From NCBI GenBank assembly GCA_964366335.1, contig CAYITQ010000006.1, positions 1-32,316 of the forward strand: a stretch of 32,316 nucleotides of DNA, given 5' to 3'. Below the pieces are notes generated by a model, which did no database searches, had not been told where the DNA came from, and saw only the letters and a program-made list of their open reading frames with translations. The DNA comes from JACRNA01 sp964366335 (GTDB taxonomy: Bacteria > Patescibacteriota > Microgenomatia > CAZETR01 > Amesbacteraceae). Shown here piece after piece: positions 13,702 to 20,242 of the stretch. Every line of letters begins with the position of its first letter. Within the stretch, counting starts at the first letter, position 1. The position numbers and the translations under genes were made by a program.

Positions 13702-15030
13702 TTCTAACAAACTTCCTCGCGCCGACGTTTATAATTGAGTCGTCAGGAGTTAGGAGATAGGAGCTAGAAGAAACCACTTTTTGGTCAATTCTCACGCCAC
13801 CTTGCTCAATTAGTCGTTTGGCTTCGGATTTGGAAGAAGCCAGTTTGGTTTCCACTAAAACATCCACGATATTAGTTCCTGTGACTGTGACTGNNNNNNN
13901 NNNNNNNNNNNNNNNNNNNNNNNNNNNNNNNNNNNNNNNNNNNNNNNNNNNNNNNNNNNNNNNNNNNNNNNNNNNNNNNNNNNNNNNNNNNNNGCCAGTT
14001 TGGTTTCCACTAAAACATCCACGATATTAGTTCCTGTGACTGTGACTGTGACTAAATCCTGTGGGGTCTGTTTTTGCTGAAAAGTGGATTCAAAATGCTT
14101 TTGGGCGGAATTGGCAGTATCTACATCATTCAATTGTTTTACGATCATGTTGGCCATGAGTTTTTTAAACTGCATGGGGTTTTCTTTAGAACTGATTTTT
14201 TTACTAATTAAGTCTATTTCGTCTTGAGGCAAGTCAGTTAATAAAGTAAGTGCCGGGACAATAGTATCGTCGCTTAACGACATTAATTTACCAAATAAAT
14301 CGTCTGGTGCATCGGTTAGTCCGATAACGTTACCCTCACTCTTGCCAATCTTGACGCCCTTTGAATCTGACAAAAGAGGAGTCGTCATCACAAACTTATC
14401 TTTATTCTTCATGGTTTTGAGAAGTGTTCTGCCGGCCAACATATTAAAGGTTTGGTCAGAGCCACCCAGTTCCAAATCCACTTCCATGGCGACAGAATCA
14501 TAACCTTGAAGCAGGGGATACAAAAATTCGCGCAAATTTATGGATTCATTGTTTTTTAAGCGCTCTTGAAACATGTCACGCTCTATTAATTGCTGAACGG
14601 TAAAGTGCTGAGCGATGTTTAAGATATCAACCAAAGTTAATTTATTGAGCCAATCACCGTTATACATGACCTTGACGGGATTTTGACCTTCGAAATTCAC
14701 TATTTTGCTAGCTTGTTTGATGTAATTTACAGCGTTGGCCCGCAATTCGGCTTGGGTAAAAAATTTTTCCCGAGTTTTATTTTTGCCCGATGGGTCACCC
14801 GCTTGGCCGGTACCGTCACCAATCAAAAATATGACCTCATGGCCCAAATCTTGCCATTGGTGGTGCTTCCTAAATCCCACCATATGGCCAATGTGGAGTC
14901 TGTCCCCAGAAGGATCAAAACCTTGATAAAGTCTTAGTTTTTTACCACTGCGCAAAACTTTCTCCAGTTCCTCACGGCTGGGATAAATCTTATCAACGCC
15001 TCTAGTCAATAAAAAATCAATCTGATCCAT
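13691..15030 (-). CDS. tyrS: Tyrosyl-tRNA synthetase (interrupted only by an assembly gap)
   Basis: It charges tRNA-Tyr. Motifs: HIGH at 46-49, KIGKS (KMSKS type) at 227-231, and the tyrosine pocket segment GSDQTFNMLAGR. The C-terminal S4 RNA-binding domain includes ETKLASSKSEAKRLIEQ and ends with FVRINF. A 100-N gap (13894-13993) lies between two identical 55-bp copies (13839-13893 and 13994-14048); removing 155 bp restores a continuous 394-aa frame. The start at 15030 is chosen because TATAAT lies 6 nt upstream. The gene is convergent with the CDP-alcohol transferase and is preceded by an unknown gene, tRNA-Tyr and a tyrosine T-box. Confidence 0.93.
13894..13993. other. 100-N scaffold gap with duplicated 55-bp flanks
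   Basis: The 55 bases before and after the Ns are identical. Collapsing one copy and the Ns restores tyrS. Real sequence is probably not missing here. Confidence 0.85.
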
Positions 15031-15036
15031 GGATTG

Positions 15037-15063
15037 ATTATATCTTAGTTTTTCTTTTTTCAA
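15037..15063 (-). promoter_or_regulatory. Internal promoter of tyrS
   Basis: On the minus strand: TTGAAA (15058-15063), a 15-bp spacer, TATAAT (15037-15042), ATG 6 nt later. It overlaps the last codons of the upstream gene, so tyrS may be transcribed both from here and from the T-box promoter. Confidence 0.55.
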
Positions 15064-15928
15064 CCAAATCTCTCAAACAAATAACGGGGATTGGGTCGTT
15101 TGGGGGAGTAAAAATATTGTTTAATGCTCCTCGAGAAATAAATGATTCATTGTGAAGCAATATGTGATTTGGTTGTTGGTTTATAGATAAACCAACTGAG
15201 CCCATACTAACTGCCAAGTCTAGATTGTGTGATTCTGATTGCTCCAGTGTCCAACCAAATTCTCTCTGGTGAGACCCAAGGCTTTCAAACATTGCCTTTT
15301 TGATATGGGGCCAAGCGTGGGATGGAATTTGAGTGATTGGTTGAAGAATGACGTGTTCTGACATACGCAGTATTTCAGCCTCTAGGCCGATATCACGAGA
15401 GAGATCCGTGATTTTTTGTATATTTTCTAAAATAACACTCTCTATATCACAAACTTTCTTTATTTTATCTTCATTATCAATTGACAGGTCAGCCAACATA
15501 ACAAGACTATGGGTGGACACAAATTCTGCAGATTGATCAGCTAGATTTTTAAGACGCAACAAGGATTTTCTGGATCTGGGTAGACCAGGATCTCCCTTGC
15601 CGATTTGAGCGTGTAATAACTCTGGACTTCTGGTTGTAACAAAAGTAATAGGTTGGTCGTTAACTGCCATACGCATCATTTTCTCTTTCATTTGTCGAGT
15701 CATGGTATTTTCAATAAAGATATTTCTCATCCACAGCCACCAATTCCCCGCATTTTTTATTGTCTCTTCGTCGGCTTTTGCTTCCCAGCCAAAACTGACT
15801 ATTTTTTGCAATTCCCCTTGAAATGGGGGAGTGCACCAATCTGGAAACAAATTTTTGCACCACAAACTTGCTGTTTTTGCAGCTTCTACGGATCTTATGT
15901 TATCTGGTATGTTCATATTTTCTTTCAT
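15038..15928 (-). CDS. Unknown protein encoded between tRNA-Tyr and tyrS
   Basis: The protein has 296 aa and I do not recognise the family. The open frame extends upstream through the tRNA-Tyr gene, which cannot be coding, so I place the start at ATG 15926-15928, only 3 nt after the tRNA 3' end (ATG 15916 is an alternative). Visible: no signal peptide or membrane helix; a Trp/Cys-rich N-terminal part (SLWCKNLFPDWCTPP, then NWWLWMRN); ITFVTTRSPELLHAQIGKGDPGLPRSRKSL; a helical middle; and PVICLRDLVEKRK at the end. It lies under the tyrosine T-box, so its level should rise when charged tRNA-Tyr is scarce. A tyrosine- or tRNA-Tyr-related enzyme is only an inference. Confidence 0.7.
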   Translation of the reverse strand: MKENMNIPDNIRSVEAAKTASLWCKNLFPDWCTPPFQGELQKIVSFGWEAKADEETIKNAGNWWLWMRNIFIENTMTRQMKEKMMRMAVNDQPITFVTTRSPELLHAQIGKGDPGLPRSRKSLLRLKNLADQSAEFVSTHSLVMLADLSIDNEDKIKKVCDIESVILENIQKITDLSRDIGLEAEILRMSEHVILQPITQIPSHAWPHIKKAMFESLGSHQREFGWTLEQSESHNLDLAVSMGSVGLSINQQPNHILLHNESFISRGALNNIFTPPNDPIPVICLRDLVEKRKTKI

Positions 15929-15931
15929 AGG

Positions 15932-16006
15932 TACACGGGGCGGGATTCGAACCCGCGGTTGACTGGTTTTACAGACCAGAGCATTGGGCCACTCTGCCAC
16001 CCGTGT
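15932..16006 (-). tRNA. tRNA-Tyr (anticodon GTA) with a short variable region
   Basis: The gene is 75 nt: acceptor ACACGGG/CCCGTGT, 3-bp D-stem GCA/TGC with a large class II-like D-loop, anticodon stem CTGGT/ACCAG with loop CTGTAAA (anticodon GTA), variable region of only 6 nt (TCAACC), T-arm GCGGG-TTCGAAT-CCCGC, discriminator A. CCA is not encoded. Bacterial tRNA-Tyr normally has a long variable arm, which is absent here. It lies directly after the T-box terminator. Confidence 0.88.
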
Positions 16007-16010
16007 AAAC

Positions 16011-16058
16011 AAAAAAAACCCTTGCAAATACTTAAAATAATTAAGTACTTACAAGGGT
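16011..16058 (-). terminator. T-box terminator hairpin before tRNA-Tyr
   Basis: On the minus strand: ACCCTTGTAAGTACTTA pairs with TAAGTATTTGCAAGGGT and is followed by eight T residues (16011-16018). Its 5' half shares CCTTGT with the antiterminator, so the two structures exclude each other. Confidence 0.85.
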
Positions 16059-16277
16059 CTTTCGACTACGCTCAAGACGGTACCACCTTGTGATTATCTT
16101 CAGACTCTTTGTTGCCAACAAGTCCTTTAGCTATTTTGGGCTGACCCATCCCCGATTTTATCGGAACCGCTCGGTAGGGTAATTTCAGCTTCAAAATGCG
16201 TCCCGCTTGCACCAATCGCGGAATCTCTGGTGTCACTTTTGTTGCCTACTGCACTACTTCACAGCGTTATAAATTGT
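16011..16277 (-). promoter_or_regulatory. T-box riboswitch with tyrosine specifier (UAC)
   Basis: Canonical parts, read on the minus strand: Stem I with lower helix GTAGG/CCTAC; an AG bulge (CCAGAGA); terminal loop GATTGGTGCAA with the GGTG motif closed by TTCCGC/GCGGGA; and GAA followed two bases later by specifier TAC (plus-strand 16179-16181). The T-box AAGGTGGTACCG lies at 16078-16089, with the antiterminator helix ACAAGG/CCTTGT. The bulge TGGT pairs with ACCA, matching discriminator A of tRNA-Tyr. Uncharged tRNA-Tyr should allow read-through into tRNA-Tyr, the unknown gene and tyrS. Confidence 0.88.
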
Positions 16278-16283
16278 AGAGGC

Positions 16284-16312
16284 ATTTTATACCAAGCGCT
16301 TGCATTTGTCAA
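16284..16312 (-). promoter_or_regulatory. Promoter of the tyrosine T-box transcript
   Basis: On the minus strand: TTGACA (16307-16312), 17-bp spacer, TAAAAT (16284-16289). Its -35 region overlaps the divergent plus-strand promoter at 16300-16327. Confidence 0.75.
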
Positions 16313-16327
16313 TTAAGTAGTTATAAT
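16300..16327 (+). promoter_or_regulatory. Promoter of a small structured RNA
   Basis: TTGCAT (16300-16305), 16-bp spacer, TATAAT (16322-16327). Transcription should start near 16334. It is divergent from and overlaps the T-box promoter. Confidence 0.6.
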
Positions 16328-16333
16328 ATCAAT

Positions 16334-16379
16334 TACTAAACCGCCTCGTGAGGTCGAAAGACATTTGCGAGGCTTTTTA
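16334..16379 (+). ncRNA. Candidate small RNA or attenuator of about 45 nt
   Basis: Between the promoter above and a T-run lies a compact hairpin: GCCTCG (16343-16348) pairs with CGAGGC (16368-16373), an internal loop TGAG/ATTTG, then GTC-GAAA-GAC with a GNRA tetraloop, followed by TTTTTA. That is terminator architecture just after a promoter, with no ORF. It may be a stand-alone small RNA or an attenuator in front of the NYN gene. I know no matching RNA family. Confidence 0.45.
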
Positions 16380-16392
16380 TTTGTGCTACAAT
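16365..16392 (+). promoter_or_regulatory. Promoter of the NYN-domain gene
   Basis: TTGCGA (16365-16370), 16-bp spacer, TACAAT (16387-16392), ATG 6 nt later. The -35 lies within the hairpin of the preceding small RNA. Confidence 0.6.
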
Positions 16393-16398
16393 TTACTA

Positions 16399-16932
16399 AT
16401 GGCTGAAAGAGTGGTAATTTTCATCGATGGCAGTAACTTTTACTTCAAACTTAAAGAGCTAAATATTGGACATCTCTTGAACCTAGACTTAGGAAGGTTT
16501 GCAAAGTTTATCGCTAGAAATAGAAAAATAGTAAGGAAGTGTTATTTTATCGGAAAAGTTAGGCAAGATGGGACTCTAAAATCAGAAAAATTATTTGATG
16601 GACAACAAAGATTATTAGGGAGATTAAAGAACGCCGGATATATTTATAAGCTTGGATATTTGTTAAAAACAGATGGAAAATATCACGAAAAGGGTGTAGA
16701 TGTCCAGATTGCAGTAGATATGATGGAAGCAGCCTATGAAGATTTATGTGACCGGATAATCTTGATATCCTCAGATACCGATTTGGGACCCGCAATTCAA
16801 AAAGCCAAAGCCAAGGGAAAGATAGTAGAATATGTAGGCTTTTCTCACAAACCCAGTGTAGCCATGGTCAGTTTTTGTAGTGAGTCAACACTTTTGAAGA
16901 AAGAAGATTTGGAAGAAATGATTGATATATAA
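16399..16932 (+). CDS. NYN-domain (LabA/PIN-like) protein, putative ribonuclease
   Basis: The protein has 177 aa. PIN-like acidic motifs are in order: FIDGSNFY (residues 8-15), KGVDVQIAVDMM (about 98-109) and SSDTDLGPAI (about 122-131). This is the NYN/LabA pattern of metal-dependent RNases or RNA-processing factors. The longer open frame starting at 16348 runs through the upstream hairpin. I chose 16399 because the -10 box ends 6 nt before it and the domain begins there. The substrate is unknown; a role in tRNA or mRNA processing is only suggested by the neighbours. Confidence 0.85.
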   Translation: MAERVVIFIDGSNFYFKLKELNIGHLLNLDLGRFAKFIARNRKIVRKCYFIGKVRQDGTLKSEKLFDGQQRLLGRLKNAGYIYKLGYLLKTDGKYHEKGVDVQIAVDMMEAAYEDLCDRIILISSDTDLGPAIQKAKAKGKIVEYVGFSHKPSVAMVSFCSESTLLKKEDLEEMIDI

Positions 16933-16939
16933 TCTAGTT

Positions 16940-17137
16940 ATGGTAATTCTAGTGGGAGATAAGATCATGGAAGCTATTAAGTTAACCAGGAAGGCTCTAT
17001 CTTTTTACGGAAATGTCCCCGGAAGGCTTGGAAGATACTCTTTAGTAGAACATTTGGATAAGATTGTGAGTCTGGATGGCGGAAGATTGATGGCAGCAGA
17101 ACGGGCCATGACGGCCAGTATTATTTTGTCGAGATAA
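16940..17137 (+). CDS. Small protein, unknown function
   Basis: The protein has 65 aa and I do not recognise it. It starts MVILVGDKIMEAIKLTRK and ends MTASIILSR; it is probably a small helical soluble protein. TATAAT (16928-16933) overlaps the end of the NYN gene and lies 6 nt before this ATG, the same leaderless spacing used elsewhere here, which supports a real gene. A start 18 nt upstream (16922) inside the NYN gene is less likely. Confidence 0.5.
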   Translation: MVILVGDKIMEAIKLTRKALSFYGNVPGRLGRYSLVEHLDKIVSLDGGRLMAAERAMTASIILSR

Positions 17138-17345
17138 AAAATTACATAGTTCACGCGACCGCGTATACTTTGTAAAATTATTTTGGGGATTGCAAAAGGA
17201 AGAGGTGAATAAAGACCCTTCGGAATTCGCAAATGCACTCCTCGCTCCCACTGCGCTTCGCTTGCGGGGTCCGGCTATGGGGTTATTTACTAAATTCCTG
17301 CAGGGTCGGTGGGGTAGGAGTAGGGCGGCCTGACGGCCGCCCACC
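17138..17345. other. GC-rich structured region without a gene
   Basis: About 210 bases without a credible ORF. An imperfect long-range inverted repeat joins GTGAATAA near 17205 to TTATTTAC near 17290, with GC-rich sequence between, and a perfect hairpin GGGCGGCC-TGAC-GGCCGCCC lies at 17323-17342 (no T-run after it). The sequence is richer in GC than its neighbours. It could be a palindromic repeat cluster or a structured RNA. It does not show the conserved cores of RNase P RNA, tmRNA or SRP RNA. Confidence 0.4.
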
Positions 17346-17352
17346 CAAAAGT

Positions 17353-17383
17353 TTGACAGATAGTTTATAATGATATTTACAAT
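17353..17383 (+). promoter_or_regulatory. Promoter of the second T-box transcript
   Basis: TTGACA (17353-17358) and TACAAT (17378-17383) with a long 19-bp spacer. A TATAAT at 17366-17371 lacks a usable -35. The assignment of the -10 is uncertain. Confidence 0.5.
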
Positions 17384-17384
17384 T

Positions 17385-17572
17385 TATAAAAGCGTTAAGT
17401 TTGGTTTCCCGCCAGACGAGTTGATTGCGATGAGCAATACGGAAGGATGCCGTACAAATAAATCCAAAGTGTGTCGGTAACGGAGCACTAAAGAAGTAAA
17501 CAAGGTGGTACCACGAGAAGCCTCGTCCTTGTCAATCAGATTTTTATCTGGCTGATTAGGGCGGGGTTTTTT
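17385..17572 (+). promoter_or_regulatory. Second T-box riboswitch, upstream of a small ORF, csaA-like gene and proS
   Basis: The T-box AAGGTGGTACCACG (17502-17515) and antiterminator ACAAGG/CCTTGT are clear, and the TGGT bulge fits a tRNA with discriminator A. Stem I is shorter than normal: a possible base TTTGG/CCAAA and an ATTGC-GATGA-GCAAT hairpin with GATG in the loop. The specifier cannot be read with confidence: ATG by distance from a GAA, or CCG/CCA elsewhere. Because proS lies downstream, proline is the most likely amino acid. Confidence 0.75.
17521..17572 (+). terminator. Terminator of the second T-box
   Basis: CCTCGTCCT (17521-17529) pairs with AGGGCGGGG (17558-17566), with inner pairing of AATCAGAT to ATCTGGCTGATT, followed by six T residues. 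Confidence 0.85.
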
Positions 17573-17594
17573 GTATGAAAGGAGGTGAATTAAT

Positions 17595-17792
17595 ATAAAT
17601 ATCAAACACGTACTCGGTACCTATAAAGAGTTGGGTGTTGAAGCCATGGAAAATGCTTTTCATCTTGATCAGCTCGAAATTGTATCTAAACAAGGCTGGG
17701 TTGTTGCTATTGGGATAGGCTTTTTAATTTCAATAGCCAATAAAAATAGACAACATCTAGATGAAAGAGATACAGATGACTGGGGTCCTTAA
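17595..17792 (+). CDS. Small membrane protein with perfect Shine-Dalgarno but no standard start codon
   Basis: An open frame (stop TAA 17790-17792) follows AAAGGAGGTGA (17578-17588), an almost perfect anti-16S sequence. An in-frame TGA at 17586-17588 bounds it. No ATG, GTG or TTG lies at the right distance: candidates are ATT at 17589 (too close) and ATA at 17595 (9 nt from GGAGG), which I use for the start; the first ATG is at 17646. The product (about 65 aa) has a hydrophobic segment (GWVVAIGIGFLISIA) and an acidic tail. It is the first ORF after the T-box terminator. A sequence error at the start codon is possible. Confidence 0.45.
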   Translation: MNIKHVLGTYKELGVEAMENAFHLDQLEIVSKQGWVVAIGIGFLISIANKNRQHLDERDTDDWGP

Positions 17793-17847
17793 AATAAAAT
17801 GCTCGGCCGAGCAAAAACAATAAAATGATATGATTGATACAAATATT

Positions 17848-18186
17848 ATGGATCAAATTACATACGTTGACTTTTCAAGGATTGACATCCGTGTGGGGCG
17901 GATAGTTTCCGTGGAGGATTTTCCGGAAGCCAGAAAACCCGCTTACAAATTAACTATTGATTTTGGAGCTGAAATTGGGATCAAAAAATCCTCGGTCCAA
18001 ATTGTCAAAAACTACACTAAAGAAGAATTGAAAGACAAGTTAATAATAGGTGTCGTTAATTTTCCCCTCAAACAAATCGGTCCGTTCTTTTCTGAAGTGT
18101 TGACACTTGGTGTTCCAGACCAAAATGGCGATGTCGTCTTACTTGCTCCTACCAAAACGGTACCGGCAGGGGGTAAAATGTTTTAA
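17848..18186 (+). CDS. CsaA-like tRNA-binding-domain protein
   Basis: The protein has 112 aa. ITYVDFSRIDIRVGRIVSVEDF and the later VNFPLKQIGPFFSEVLTLG match the OB-fold tRNA-binding domain shared by CsaA, the MetRS C-terminus and Arc1p/EMAP. CsaA is described as a chaperone, but the fold binds tRNA. A start at 17830 would add MIDTNI. I prefer 17848 because family members begin just before the ITYEDF-like motif. It ends 1 nt before proS and is under the same T-box, so it may help tRNA charging. Confidence 0.88.
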   Translation: MDQITYVDFSRIDIRVGRIVSVEDFPEARKPAYKLTIDFGAEIGIKKSSVQIVKNYTKEELKDKLIIGVVNFPLKQIGPFFSEVLTLGVPDQNGDVVLLAPTKTVPAGGKMF

Positions 18187-18187
18187 T

Positions 18188-19618
18188 ATGGCTTTTGAAA
18201 AAAGACAATTACCAAAAAAAAGTGAGAATCTTTCTGATTGGTACAATGCGGTTGTCCAACTGGCAGAGCTTGCCGATTATGGCCCGGCCAAAGGCACAAT
18301 GATTTTCCGCCCCTACGGTTTTGGAATTTGGGAACAGGTTCAAAAATATATGGACGCCGAGTTTAAAAAACATGGTGTCGAGAATGCTTATTTCCCGTTA
18401 TTTATTCCGGAAAGTTTGTTTAACAAAGAAAAAGAGCATGTCAAAGGTTTTGCTCCCGAACTGGCAATCGTAACCATCGGTGGGGGAGAGGAACTCAAAG
18501 AAAAATTGGCAGTCCGGCCAACGAGCGAGATGATTATGTACGAATCTTACGCCAAATGGATCCAGTCTTGGCGGGATTTGCCCATGGTTATCAATCAATG
18601 GAATAATATTGTGCGTTGGGAAAAAAGGACCTATTTATTTCTAAGAACGAGTGAATTTTTGTGGCAAGAGGGTCATGGTGCTCATGCAACCCACGAAGAA
18701 TCCCTGAAGTGGGTCAATTGGGCGATGGGAGTATATCAAAAAACATACCGCGAGGTGTTTGCTATGTCTGGAATAGTGGGTCGAAAATCTGAAAGTGAAA
18801 AATTTGCCGGCGGAGACATGACCTTGACTTTTGAAACTCTTATGCCGGAAGGTAAAGCTCTACAAAGTTGTACCAGCCATGATTTGGGTCAAAATTTTTC
18901 CAAAGTTTTGGATATTAAGTTTCAAGATAAAGAAGGAAAAAGTCAGTTTGTTTGGCAAAATAGCTGGGGGTTCTCAACACGGTCAATCGGAGGATTAATT
19001 ATGGCTCATGGTTTGGATCATGGTTTATGCCTGCCTCCTTACATCGCCCCAATTCAAGTAGTAATTATTCCAGCCACACTTGATGAACGGGTGGTATCCG
19101 AATGTCAAAAACTAGCAGCAAGTCTCAAAGACGTCAGAGTAAAAGTAGACATGAGAGATGGTGAATCGTTTGGCGTAAAAATAAATAGATGGGAATTAAA
19201 AGGGGTTCCGGTGCGAGTGATGATTGGCAAAAAAGAAATAGGTGAAGGAATTGTGACCGTCTCAATGGTCAATCAAGCTCCGGGTACAAAGAATATATTC
19301 AAGACAGAAGGTTTTGTGGGTGGTATTCAAAATTTATTTAAGCTGATTCACGAAGATATGTTGGCCGAACAAGATAGTTTTTTGCAGGAAAATACCTTTT
19401 ATTCAAATTCATATGCAGGATTTAAAGAAACAATGAAAACCACACGGGGATTTATTTATGCTTTTTGGTGCGAAGATGCTGTTTGTGAAACCAAGATCAA
19501 AGAAGAAACCAAATCCTCAATCCGATGTTTGCCACAAGGTGCTAAGGCAGAAAACGGCAAGTGCATTTACTGTGGCAAAGACGCCAAATATCAGTGGCTC
19601 TTTGCCCAAGCCTATTAG
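18188..19618 (+). CDS. proS: Prolyl-tRNA synthetase, archaeal/eukaryal type
   Basis: The protein has 476 aa. It charges tRNA-Pro. Class II motifs: motif 2 as FLRTSEFLWQEGHGAHAT (archaeal/eukaryal style, no bacterial editing insertion) and the motif 3 region IGGLIMAHGLDHGLCLPP. An anticodon-binding domain follows (IQVVIIPATLDE...), and a C-terminal zinc-binding-like domain has cysteines in CEDAVCETKIKEE, SIRCLPQG and CIYCGKD. A longer frame starting at 18107 overlaps csaA and lacks conserved sequence, so the ATG at 18188 is preferred. It is probably controlled by the T-box at 17385. Confidence 0.95.
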   Translation: MAFEKRQLPKKSENLSDWYNAVVQLAELADYGPAKGTMIFRPYGFGIWEQVQKYMDAEFKKHGVENAYFPLFIPESLFNKEKEHVKGFAPELAIVTIGGGEELKEKLAVRPTSEMIMYESYAKWIQSWRDLPMVINQWNNIVRWEKRTYLFLRTSEFLWQEGHGAHATHEESLKWVNWAMGVYQKTYREVFAMSGIVGRKSESEKFAGGDMTLTFETLMPEGKALQSCTSHDLGQNFSKVLDIKFQDKEGKSQFVWQNSWGFSTRSIGGLIMAHGLDHGLCLPPYIAPIQVVIIPATLDERVVSECQKLAASLKDVRVKVDMRDGESFGVKINRWELKGVPVRVMIGKKEIGEGIVTVSMVNQAPGTKNIFKTEGFVGGIQNLFKLIHEDMLAEQDSFLQENTFYSNSYAGFKETMKTTRGFIYAFWCEDAVCETKIKEETKSSIRCLPQGAKAENGKCIYCGKDAKYQWLFAQAY

Positions 19619-19632
19619 GTTAAACCAGATCA

Positions 19633-19649
19633 AAAAGGCGTGGCCTTTT
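19633..19649 (+). terminator. Short hairpin after proS
   Basis: AAAAGGC-GTG-GCCTTTT is a perfect 7-bp stem with T residues in its 3' arm, 14 nt after the proS stop. It is a weak intrinsic terminator that could work in both directions. Confidence 0.55.
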
Positions 19650-19723
19650 GAGGCTAAAATCCCAGTTGTCTATCTTTGAAAAACTCTGGAAGATGGGGAA
19701 AAACTTGAGATGATGTGTTATAC

Positions 19724-19739
19724 TGTACATATATGTACA
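19724..19739 (+). promoter_or_regulatory. Perfect 16-bp palindrome over the antitoxin start codon
   Basis: TGTACATATATGTACA covers the ATG at 19733 and abuts a TATACT -10 box (19719-19724). Its position fits an operator through which the AbiEi-type antitoxin represses its own operon. Confidence 0.55.
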
Positions 19740-20242
19740 AGATAGATAAGTTACTCAAGCTAAATCGAGATCTTTATCACACGGGAGACTTGGGAATTCT
19801 GTGGGAGATAACCAATAAAAATACGCTTTATACAACCATCAAGAGATATGTCCAAAAGGGAATTTTGATTCCTGTTCACAAGGGTCTATATTCCACCAAA
19901 CCTCTAAATAAACTGGACCCCGTTAGTCTGGGATTGGCTATAGTTCATAATTATGCTTATGCTAGCTGTGAAATGGTTTTGGCTAAAGAAGGATTAATAA
20001 ATCAGATTGTATTTCCCATAACTCTGGTTTCCAGTAAGTCACAAAAATTTAGTGTCGGTGGGTATGATTATGTTGTGCGTAAATTGGCTGATAAATATTT
20101 GTATAATCCAGAAGGAATAGGGACTCCCGAACGGGCAGTAGCTGACATGCTCTATTTTAGACCAAGCTATCAAATTGATGGTGAAAATATAATAGATTGG
20201 AATCAGGTTAAATTTATTCAGAAAGAAGTGGGATATATATGA
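19733..20242 (+). CDS. AbiEi-type antitoxin (transcriptional regulator)
   Basis: The protein has 169 aa. The N-terminal winged helix (about 18-60: GILWEITNKNTLYTTIKRYVQ, then ILIPVHKGLYSTKP) followed by a domain containing ASCEMVLAKEGLINQ and GTPERAVADMLYF matches the AbiEi antitoxin layout of type IV toxin-antitoxin systems. It should repress the operon and oppose the toxin without binding it directly. The start at 19733 (inside the palindrome) is chosen over a GTG at 19715. The stop overlaps the toxin ATG (ATGA). Confidence 0.8.
   Translation: MYKIDKLLKLNRDLYHTGDLGILWEITNKNTLYTTIKRYVQKGILIPVHKGLYSTKPLNKLDPVSLGLAIVHNYAYASCEMVLAKEGLINQIVFPITLVSSKSQKFSVGGYDYVVRKLADKYLYNPEGIGTPERAVADMLYFRPSYQIDGENIIDWNQVKFIQKEVGYI

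Noticed and set aside
13855..15063. tyrS as a truncated or frameshifted gene
   Set aside because: The break is only the N gap with duplicated flanks; the frame and S4 domain continue after collapsing it.
15929..16027. N-terminal extension of the unknown gene before tyrS
   Set aside because: These codons are the antisense-free reading of the tRNA-Tyr gene and its terminator, so the gene must start after the tRNA.
17138..17345. RNase P RNA, tmRNA or SRP RNA
   Set aside because: The conserved core motifs of these RNAs are not found in the stretch.
18107..18187. Longer start for proS
   Set aside because: It overlaps the csaA-like gene in another frame and carries no conserved ProRS sequence; ATG 18188 fits the family.
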